Positions 55,840 to 62,528 of a stretch of DNA of 64,000 nucleotides are shown in pieces. The number at the start of each line of letters is the position of its first letter. Position 1 is the first letter of the stretch. The stretch lies in assembly GCA_020851795.1 (NCBI GenBank), contig JADZCA010000029.1:113271-177270 (forward strand), in the 5' to 3' direction. The position numbers and the translations under genes are program-made. Source of the DNA: Planctomycetota bacterium. Lineage in GTDB: Bacteria > Planctomycetota > PLA2 > JAEUHO01. The notes below the pieces were generated by a model, which did not search any database, was not told where the DNA came from, and saw only the letters and a list, made by a program, of their open reading frames with translations.

Positions 55840-58116
55840 CTACCTCGGCCCGGCACCGAGGTGACGGCGGAAGTGCTCGAGGATGCGGCGGTGCAGGTGG
55901 AGGCGCGAGGCGGTGCCCTCGATCCCGTGCCCGCGCTGCGGGTACGCCTGCAGGTCGAAGGGGCGGCCCGCCGCGACGAGCGCGTCCACGAGGCGCCAGG
56001 TGTTCTGCGCGTGCACGTTGTCGTCGGCGAGGCCGTGCGCGAGGAGCAGCGCGCCCGACACGTCCTTGGCGAAGGTCGTCACCGAGGCGTCTCGGTAGCC
56101 CGCGGCGTTCTCCGCCGGCAGGTCCATGTAGCGCTCGGTGTAGATCGTGTCGTAGAGCGCCCAGTCCGTGACGGGGGCGACCGCGGCCGCCGCGCGAAAC
56201 GTCGTGGGTGCGCGCGCCGCGGCCAGCGCGGCGAACGTGCCGCCGTACGACCAGCCCCACACGCCCACGCGCTCGCGGTCGAACCACGGCTCGCGCGCGA
56301 GGAGCTCGACGGCCGTGACGAGGTCCTCGAGCTCGCAGGTCCCGAGGCGCCGGTGCACGGTCGCCTCGTGGTCCTTGCCGCGTCCTGCGGTGCCGCGGCC
56401 GTCCACGGCCAGCACGACGAAGCCGGCCTCGGCGAGCACCGCGTCGAAGCCGACCCCGCCGTGCACGTCGCGCACGGTGCGCGAGCCCGGCCCGCCGTAG
56501 ACGTGCGCCACGACGGGCCAGCGTCGCGCGGGGTCGAACGCGCGGGGCACGCGCACGCACGCCACGAGCGCCGGGTCGGCGCGCAGCGTCCGCAGCGTCG
56601 GCGCGGGGAGCGCGAGCGCGCGCATCGCGGCCGTCTCCGACGTCGCGAGCGGGCGCACCTCGGTGCCGTCGGCGCGGCGCAGCGCGTGGCGGGTCGGGAG
56701 GTCGAGCCGCGACGCGGCGTCCACGAAGAGCCGGCCCGACGGCGAGAAGCGCGCGCCGTGCGACGTCGCCGGGTCGGTCACGGTCGTCGCGTCGCCGCCG
56801 TCGAGGGGCACGCGCAGCACCTGCGTGCGCAGCGTCGCGAGGTCCTCGACCTCGACGAACGCCGCGCGCGCCTCCTCGTCCACCGCGAGCAGCGCGCCCA
56901 CCTCGCGACGCGGCGGCGAGAGCGGTCGCGGCGCGCTCCCGTCGGCGGGCACGAGGTAGAGCCGCCACCAGCCGTCGCGGCGGCTGCGCAGCAGCGCCGC
57001 GCCGTCGCGCAGGAAGCGCGGGGGCGCCGGCGCGTCCACCCACCGCGGCTCCGTCTCGCTCCACCACGTCGAGCGGGCGCCGGTGCCCGGGTCGCACGCG
57101 ACGACGTCGAACCGCGTCTGGTCGCGCGTGAGCACCGCGACGAGCACGCGGCACGCGTCGGGGGTCCACGCGAACCACGGCACGTACGTCTCGCCCGGGA
57201 CGCCGGGGTCGAGCCAGGTCGGCTCGCCGCCCTCGACGGCCGCGACGCCCACGGTCGCGACGGGGTTGCGGTCGCCGGCCTTCGGGTAGCGCTGCGCGAC
57301 GACGGCGCCGTGGAGCGGGATGGGGTCGCCGATCTCGACGCGGGGCACGCCCGTCTCGTCGAGGCGCAGGAACGCGAGGCGGCGGCTGTCGGGCGACCAC
57401 TGGATCGCGGTCGTGACGTCGAACTCCTCGGGGTAGACCCAGTCGAGGGTGGCGTGCAGGCGGTCGGCGGACCCGCCGCGCGTCAACGCGCGCTCGACGA
57501 CGACGTCGCCCTCGAGGCGTGCGACGTGCAGGTCGGCGTCGCGCGAGAACGCCACCGCGGTGCCGTCGGGCGACGGGCGCACGTCGGCGATCGGCGACGC
57601 GGTGCGCGTCATGCGCTGGCGCGTGCCGTGCGCGAGGTCCACGCGCACGACGTCGCCGTCGGCGGGCAGGAACAGGACGTTGCCGTCGTCGGCCCACGCG
57701 TGGTCCACGGGGCCCGCGCGCCCGATGCCGCGCATCGGCACCGCGCGCTCGTCGCGTTCGCGCAGCGCCTCGACGCCCGCGGTCGCGGGCCACGGCGTCG
57801 CGGTGCCCTTCTCGGCGTCCACCTCGACGAGCGTGCGCCGGCCCTCGATCGTCCTCCACTCGACCCAGGTGTCGCGCGCCGGGGCGCCGGCGTCGGGCCG
57901 CGGGCCGGGCGGTCTCCACGACGCGATCGCCGGGCCGCCGGTGACGAGCGGCGGGTCCTCGTAGAGGCGCTCGAGCGGCAGGGGCGGCGGCGCGGCGGGT
58001 GCGGCGGCGTCCTCGCCCGCGACGGGGGCGGCGATCCCCGCGACGCATGCCCCGACGAGCGCGGCGCGTACGCACGCGCGCCGGAGTCGGTCGAGCACCG
58101 GGTTCCCGGGGGGCAT
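55840..58116 (-). CDS. S9-family prolyl peptidase (dipeptidyl peptidase IV-like), secreted
   Basis: 758 residues with an N-terminal signal sequence (ALVGACVAGIAAPVAG). The N-terminal two thirds are a beta-propeller as in DPP-IV (ADVRPSPDGTAVAFSRDAD, IQWSPDSRRLAFLRLDE). The C-terminal alpha/beta-hydrolase holds the full triad: Ser in GWSYGG (about 622), Asp in HGLADDNVH (about 699) and His in RGHGIEG (about 733). It would remove N-terminal Xaa-Pro dipeptides or similar in the periplasm. The start is ATG 58116. It is convergent with the second kinase gene and ends at a repeat copy. Confidence 0.92.
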   Translation of the reverse strand: MPPGNPVLDRLRRACVRAALVGACVAGIAAPVAGEDAAAPAAPPPLPLERLYEDPPLVTGGPAIASWRPPGPRPDAGAPARDTWVEWRTIEGRRTLVEVDAEKGTATPWPATAGVEALRERDERAVPMRGIGRAGPVDHAWADDGNVLFLPADGDVVRVDLAHGTRQRMTRTASPIADVRPSPDGTAVAFSRDADLHVARLEGDVVVERALTRGGSADRLHATLDWVYPEEFDVTTAIQWSPDSRRLAFLRLDETGVPRVEIGDPIPLHGAVVAQRYPKAGDRNPVATVGVAAVEGGEPTWLDPGVPGETYVPWFAWTPDACRVLVAVLTRDQTRFDVVACDPGTGARSTWWSETEPRWVDAPAPPRFLRDGAALLRSRRDGWWRLYLVPADGSAPRPLSPPRREVGALLAVDEEARAAFVEVEDLATLRTQVLRVPLDGGDATTVTDPATSHGARFSPSGRLFVDAASRLDLPTRHALRRADGTEVRPLATSETAAMRALALPAPTLRTLRADPALVACVRVPRAFDPARRWPVVAHVYGGPGSRTVRDVHGGVGFDAVLAEAGFVVLAVDGRGTAGRGKDHEATVHRRLGTCELEDLVTAVELLAREPWFDRERVGVWGWSYGGTFAALAAARAPTTFRAAAAVAPVTDWALYDTIYTERYMDLPAENAAGYRDASVTTFAKDVSGALLLAHGLADDNVHAQNTWRLVDALVAAGRPFDLQAYPQRGHGIEGTASRLHLHRRILEHFRRHLGAGPR

Positions 58117-58433
58117 CGCGTCACCCTACGCGGGTCCGCACGGCGTTGCACCTCCCTCGCTCGTCCGTCGCGGGACGGCGCGCGGAGGGAACTGGCGGAC
58201 ATCCCGTCTGACGATTCGCGCCGCCCGCGTGGCGGGCCGCGCCGCCGTTCGCGGCGGCGGTCTGGCCTGCCGCGCGCCGGCTCCGTGCACCGTGTCGCCC
58301 TCTCCGGGGCGACCATGCCCACGAGTCGGCCCGAGTCCTCCGCCGCCGGCGACCGCCGCCGGGGGGCCCTTCGTCGGGTCCCGAGGGCCCCTTCCCGGAC
58401 GCCGTCGGTCGGTGGGTGTAGTCTCTTGTTCGT
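58117..58433. other. Divergent intergenic region, 317 bases
   Basis: This gap separates the peptidase (minus) from the S24-like gene (plus) and must hold both promoters. The only AT-richer stretch is just before 58434 (GTGTAGTCTCTTGTTCGT). I see no convincing hexamers, repeats or coding frame. Confidence 0.4.
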
Positions 58434-58895
58434 ATGGTGTTCGACACGTCGCCCCCTTCGGCGTCCGCGCCCGGTACGGCGGGTCCCGCGCGCAGCTCGC
58501 GTCGCGTGCCGCGCGGGCGTTCGTCGTCGGCGCACGCGGGGGCGGCGCGGGGGACGCCGGTGCGTCTCGGGGCGCCCACCGAGCCGAGCCCGCTGCGTCC
58601 GGGCGGCGACGTCGCGCTCGCGCGGGTCGAGGGCGACGGTCTCCGTGCGCTCGGCGTGCGCGACGGCGATCACGTGCTGGTGCGCCGTCAGCGCACTGCG
58701 GCCGACGGCGACCTCGCGGTCGTCGCCGATCCCTCGGGCCGCGGCGCGCTGTGGCGGGTCCACCCCGACCGCGACGCGCTGCTCCTCTGCTGCGACGACG
58801 GCCCGCCCGTGGCCCGCACCGGCCCTTGGCCCGAGGTGCGCGGCATCGTCGTCGGCGTCTGGCGCCGCGCGATGCCGGAGGCTGACCCCGCCTGA
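58434..58895 (+). CDS. Degenerate LexA/S24-like domain protein
   Basis: 153 residues. After a Ser/Arg/Pro-rich N-terminus, residues about 65-145 follow the S24/LexA C-terminal fold: VEGDGLRALGVRDGDHVLVR, then TAADGDLAVVADPSG and a final VRGIVVGVWRRA. In active LexA the first motif is GDSM with the nucleophile Ser, and a Lys lies near the VKR position. Here they read GDGL and ALWRVH, so both catalytic residues appear lost. There is no DNA-binding domain. It may be a non-cleaving S24 relic or a protein-interaction domain. ATG 58434 and GTG 58437 are both possible starts. Confidence 0.7.
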   Translation: MVFDTSPPSASAPGTAGPARSSRRVPRGRSSSAHAGAARGTPVRLGAPTEPSPLRPGGDVALARVEGDGLRALGVRDGDHVLVRRQRTAADGDLAVVADPSGRGALWRVHPDRDALLLCCDDGPPVARTGPWPEVRGIVVGVWRRAMPEADPA

Positions 58896-59109
58896 CGCGC
58901 GGGGGTGAGCCGGCGTTCGGTGGGGCCGCCGGCGAGTCCCACGCCGGGAGTCGTTCGGATGGCGTTGCGCCCGCGCCGTACGGCGACGAGCGGACTCAAG
59001 GTGGCGGCGCGTCCCCTCCGTCCTTGTGAGCCCGCAAGCGCGAGCGGGGTGCCAAAGGGGCCGCCGCGGGAACCGGTTGCGAACCACGTGCGCTGGCGAG
59101 CGAGGCAAG

Positions 59110-59192
59110 CCCGCCGAAGTCGCGAAGGACGAGGCCCGTCGCGCGCCGAACGCTCTTCAGGCCCCGATCTCGTCGGCTCGTGAACTTGGTGG
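59110..59192 (+). repeat. 83-bp internally deleted copy of the dispersed element
   Basis: The left end CCCGCCGAAGTCGCGA plus GGACGAGGCCCGTCG is joined to the right end GCCCCGATCTCGTCGGCTCG and TGAACTTGGTGG. About 150 interior bases are missing relative to the 231-bp form. It lies at the border where the lower-GC island begins. Confidence 0.75.
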
Positions 59193-59460
59193 CCGAGGTG
59201 CTGTCGCCGGCTGGCCGGTGCGCCCGGTCAGGTGACACCGAATCAACGGTAAGAACGAAAACAGCACAACCTATGATCCTTGAACAAGTTGCGCGGTCGA
59301 TGCTCTGGCTGTGTGCCAGTAACTGGATCGCCTAATCACGGTCGGAGGAGCCTTGGCTACTCACGTAGCGGACCGCCTTCCCCCGCCCCTCGCGGCGGAG
59401 GAACGCCGTCGGTCCCTCGCTCCACTGCCTCGGCGACGTAGAGACCTGCGCCCTCGTGGA

Positions 59461-59574
59461 TTGCGAATCGTCCACTCGACTCTCGCCGTGACGATGCGCT
59501 GCGCGCACCTCGCCCCCGAGGCGGGGCGGGCCGGCATCAACAAGCTCGGCGAGGCGCTCGCGGGAGTGGGGGAG
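59461..59574 (+). pseudogene. Tyrosine recombinase (integrase) C-terminal remnant
   Basis: One frame reads VHSTLAVTMRCAHLAPEAGR and then INKLGEAL. This matches the end of phage-type tyrosine recombinases, LGHSTxxxTMRYAHLxP. The catalytic Tyr of that motif is Cys here, and no Arg/His catalytic boxes lie upstream in any frame, so only a dead fragment remains. The rest of the 58896-59834 gap holds a repeat copy (59110-59192), an 11-bp hairpin without T-tract (59732-59758) and nothing else I recognise. Confidence 0.6.
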
Positions 59575-59834
59575 CCCGCGGCCGACTCCTCCGTCCCGCC
59601 GACGGCCGGCGTGGGGGAGGGCCCGGTCGGGTATGGCGCCCGCCGTTCGGCGTCAGCCCTGGCCTCCCGGTCGCCCTCCTGGGCAGTTCCTCGAGTCGCA
59701 ACTGTTTGTGCCGTAGGGGCTTGTGGAAGGTGGGCGCCGGTTTGGTGAACCGGTGCCCCCGGTTCGGGTGGTCGCTCCGGTGTCGACCCACTGCGCCTGC
59801 GCCCCCGCCGCCAAACCCTCCCTCATCTGGTTGC

Positions 59835-60896
59835 TCACGTTGTGCGCCGTGTCACGCCGTGAATCCGCGTCTCCAGTGCGGAGATCCGCTCCATCACCTC
59901 ATCCCAGGGCGGCGGGTCCTCGAAGAACATGCCCCGCATCGCAGCGTAGTCGGCAGCGAGCGCCACCGCGAGGGGGCCGCGAGGCATGACTTCAATGTTG
60001 GCGAGTCCGATCTCTCCGTAGTTCACGTACGCGGCGTGGAACCGAGCCTCCTTGCAATCGCATACGCGTCGCAACAGCTCCTCGTTCGCGATCGCCGCCG
60101 TGGCCACGTCGGCGGCCGCCATGGTCGCAAGATCGGATACGTGCCGGGAGTAGCGGGCCCACTTGTGCGCCGGACCATCACCCGGCTTGCGAGCGCGGGA
60201 GTTCTCGGCATGCAAGATCGTCGCCTTCTCCCAGAAGGTCCGTTCCACCGCGAGAACCGGGACCTCGAACGCGCTGCCGAGCCCAGCGTCTGGCCGTGCC
60301 TGCGCCGCGTACGCGACGATCGGTCGCACGACCGATGGCTCGCGCTCGGATCGAGCCCCGAATTCCAAGCGAACGGTCGGGGGTACATAGCCGTACGATC
60401 TTCTCGAAGGTCCAGGATAGGCGAATAGCAGCGTGCTCGGATCACCAGGTGCGGGCGTCACCCAGCCCGATTCGCCGAGGATGGACGAGATGTCGCCGTC
60501 GAGCGCTTTGCAGAGCGGCCCACTCACGAATGCGTCGCACCCCGCGTTCGCAGCCTCCAGTTGCTTTCGATGTTGGTTCTTGCTGGCGGTTGACGCAGCA
60601 AGGGTCACTCCGAAGAGGGCCGGGTCGATCGTGAGGTCGATGTCCTCGGAGAAACGCCTGATCAGCGCGTACGCCTTCGAGAGCGACGTACCGCCCTTGA
60701 AGACGATCGACGGTTCGTTCCCGGTCCCGCGCAACTGGGACAGCTTGAAGACGCGCTGGAGGGCGAAGCACACCCAGGCGTCCTTCTCGATGATCTCGAC
60801 GGCGACGGGACGTGGGAGTGCCCCTTTGGGATCCGACGCCACTGCGGCGAAAAGCTCCCGCCGATCGGACGCGCTAAGACGAGCGATAGCCTCCAT
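59835..60896 (-). CDS. AbiEii-type nucleotidyltransferase toxin
   Basis: 353 residues from ATG 60896, which has GGAG upstream and matches the family N-terminus (MEAIARLSASDRRELF); a GTG at 60932 overlapping the antitoxin stop is the alternative. The nucleotidyltransferase motif is FKGGTSLSKAYALIRRFSED followed by IDL, giving the GG(T/S) and DxD metal site. EKDAWVCFALQRVF precedes it, as in AbiEii/AbiGii. Such toxins modify tRNA or other nucleic acid and act in phage defence, with a cognate AbiEi-like antitoxin repressing transcription. GC content is lower than in the core genes nearby. Confidence 0.9.
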   Translation of the reverse strand: MEAIARLSASDRRELFAAVASDPKGALPRPVAVEIIEKDAWVCFALQRVFKLSQLRGTGNEPSIVFKGGTSLSKAYALIRRFSEDIDLTIDPALFGVTLAASTASKNQHRKQLEAANAGCDAFVSGPLCKALDGDISSILGESGWVTPAPGDPSTLLFAYPGPSRRSYGYVPPTVRLEFGARSEREPSVVRPIVAYAAQARPDAGLGSAFEVPVLAVERTFWEKATILHAENSRARKPGDGPAHKWARYSRHVSDLATMAAADVATAAIANEELLRRVCDCKEARFHAAYVNYGEIGLANIEVMPRGPLAVALAADYAAMRGMFFEDPPPWDEVMERISALETRIHGVTRRTT

Positions 60897-60928
60897 CGGG
60901 CTGTTCTCCGCTTCGTGGGCGTGTCGCG

Positions 60929-61537
60929 TCACGCGTCTTGGAGAAGGCGCACGATCGCTCGCCGCTGCCACTCGGTGACCGAGGCGGCGAGGCGCCCGAG
61001 CCGCGTGAGATCCGTGTCGGCCATGGTCCTCCGTAGCTGTGCAATCACAGGCTCGTCGACTCCTGCCGGTCCGAGGGCTCGGAGCGCCTCGAGCACGGTC
61101 CCGGCCACCTCGCCTGCCGCAGCGAGTCGGCGAGCGGTCGCGTGCCGCAGAACGATCGGGCGCCCCAGGACTGCGATCCGTCGAGACGATCCGTCCGTGA
61201 TGTACGTCGCCACCGCGGGGACCTGCGTGGAGAGCCCGAGTCTGTTCAGAGCTCCTTCTCCCGTGATCTGCACGCGGCTGCCGGTTCGGCGGGCGATGGC
61301 CGCCACGATCACGTCGATCTCAGGGGGCACCGGACCGAACCGTGCGCTCTTCGCCGGCCGGTCGTACAACCCTTGTGCTAGCCGCCGGATCTCGGCACTC
61401 TGACACAGACGGTGCAGGGCACCGTCGATCGCGCTCCGCGTCCCGAGATCGCTGAAATCCGTCGGGATCCAGACTGCTCCGGGGCCGCGCTTGCGTATGC
61501 GATCGAGTATCTTGGCCGCAGTCCTGGTGGGGGGCAT
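60929..61537 (-). CDS. AbiEi/DUF6088-type antitoxin
   Basis: 202 residues from ATG 61537 (a TTG at 61573 would add 12 residues; neither has a good Shine-Dalgarno sequence). The N-terminal winged helix (AAKILDRIRKRGPGAVWIPT; ALHRLCQSAEIRRLAQGLYD) is typical of AbiEi-like proteins and binds the operon promoter. The second domain (ITGEGALNRLGLSTQVPAVA; RRIAVLGRPIVLRHA) is the DUF6088/AbiEi antitoxin part. It lies first in the toxin operon, the normal type IV toxin-antitoxin order. Confidence 0.88.
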   Translation of the reverse strand: MPPTRTAAKILDRIRKRGPGAVWIPTDFSDLGTRSAIDGALHRLCQSAEIRRLAQGLYDRPAKSARFGPVPPEIDVIVAAIARRTGSRVQITGEGALNRLGLSTQVPAVATYITDGSSRRIAVLGRPIVLRHATARRLAAAGEVAGTVLEALRALGPAGVDEPVIAQLRRTMADTDLTRLGRLAASVTEWQRRAIVRLLQDA

Positions 61538-61588
61538 GTGAAAGAAAAGTATCACGAATTTCTTCCTGCGCAAAACAGAGACGCCGGG

Positions 61589-61627
61589 CCTAAGAAGGCG
61601 TAAAGACTTTATTTCCAGTACCTTAGG
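61589..61627 (-). promoter_or_regulatory. Nested palindromes upstream of the toxin-antitoxin operon
   Basis: CCTAAG (61589-61594) pairs with CTTAGG (61622-61627) around a perfect inner palindrome TAAAGACTTTA (61601-61611). The region is AT-rich, unlike the genome average. AbiEi antitoxins repress from paired inverted repeats at their promoter, so this is the likely operator/promoter. Confidence 0.5.
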
Positions 61628-61676
61628 TCGTTTCTGATGGTGGCCGCTGGAGCCGGTCGCCTTCGATGTCAGTGGT

Positions 61677-61690
61677 TGTCGGAATCGACA
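61677..61690. promoter_or_regulatory. Short inverted repeat, candidate operator of the HTH gene
   Basis: TGTCG-GAAT-CGACA, a perfect 5-bp inverted repeat 45 bases before the HTH gene start, in the divergent gap shared with the antitoxin gene. It may be the binding site of the HTH protein, the antitoxin, or both. Confidence 0.4.
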
Positions 61691-61734
61691 GACTATGACA
61701 TACTGCGTCGGCCGTTACGACCTCAAGGATGGCC

Positions 61735-62094
61735 ATGAGCGCCTTCACCGAAACCCGCGAGCACTACCGGCTGAGCCAAGAGCAGTGGGCCCGTGCTTTC
61801 GGAGTAGCCCGATCCACCGTCTCGGCGTGGGAGGGCGGCCAGGCCCAGCCGCCGCCCGTGGTCCTAGGCGCGTATCGCAAGCTCCAGGAGCCGATCCGCC
61901 GCGGAGACCACGCCGGCATCGAGGCGACACGCGGACACCTTCTCATGATCGCCCAGCAGGCCGAAAGAGAGGCTGGGCGCCTCAACCGCGGCCGCCTGGA
62001 AGAGAGCCCGCTCGTCAAGGTCGTAGCGGTCAGCGCCGCCGCGATCGCTATCGGGATGCTGTTGGCCTATCTGTTCGAGGACAAGAAGGACTGA
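61735..62094 (+). CDS. XRE-like helix-turn-helix protein with a C-terminal membrane anchor
   Basis: 119 residues. ATG 61735 is preferred over ATG 61729 because AAGGA lies 7 bases before it. Residues about 5-45 form an XRE-like helix-turn-helix (YRLSQEQWARAFGVARSTVS, WEGGQ). A helical middle follows, and the end is one transmembrane helix (VVAVSAAAIAIGMLLAYLF) with a DKKD tail. A DNA-binding domain tethered to the membrane is unusual for such a small protein. It is divergent from the toxin-antitoxin operon and probably belongs to the same acquired island. Confidence 0.8.
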   Translation: MSAFTETREHYRLSQEQWARAFGVARSTVSAWEGGQAQPPPVVLGAYRKLQEPIRRGDHAGIEATRGHLLMIAQQAEREAGRLNRGRLEESPLVKVVAVSAAAIAIGMLLAYLFEDKKD

Positions 62095-62140
62095 CCTCGC
62101 GTTCGCGACGCGGGTAGAGACGGACAACGCCATCGTGCTG

Positions 62141-62242
62141 ATGATCGTCGTGGTGATCATCGTGATCATGATGCTGATGAAGATGAAGTTGCACAACATC
62201 ATGAACCAAGTCAACGCCTCCCTCGCAGTGCGGCGGTCTTGA
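62141..62242 (+). CDS. Possible 33-residue membrane peptide
   Basis: ATG 62141 (or GTG 62135) opens a short frame. It begins with MIVVVIIVIMMLMKMK, a single hydrophobic helix followed by positive charges, and ends with NQVNASLAVRRS. It lies 46 bases after the HTH gene in the same direction. It resembles small membrane peptides, including type I toxins, but no good Shine-Dalgarno sequence is visible, so it may not be translated. Nothing is recognised in 62243-62528 apart from an 8-bp GGCGCGCG/CGCGCGCC stem near 62450. Confidence 0.35.
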   Translation: MIVVVIIVIMMLMKMKLHNIMNQVNASLAVRRS

Positions 62243-62528
62243 GAATCGGCGCGAGACAGACGCTCTGGGCGTCGTGGCCTACGACCCAGACATCGTGCTG
62301 CGCGCGCTCCTACCCCGGGAAAGCGGTGGGCGCTTGCGGATCAAGCGAGTGCAAGACGAGGCGGCTCGTCCACCCGCGCACGGATCGGACGACTGTCCAC
62401 GAACGAGGGCCCGTGCGCTGTGGACGACGATCGGCCGCTGAGGGCGCGCGACCGGGGCCCTTCGCGCGCCAGACGTGCCGCGATCGGGAGTGCGTGACTT
62501 GGTGGACCGCCTCGCGCGTCCGACCCGC

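Noticed and set aside
59732..59758. Stable hairpin near the integrase remnant considered as a tRNA arm
   Set aside because: No cloverleaf can be drawn around it: there is no anticodon stem, no acceptor stem and no CCA-side match. Kept only as a hairpin.
59706..60428. Plus-strand frame opposite the AbiEii gene
   Set aside because: No family features and no ribosome site; it is the complement of a recognised toxin gene.
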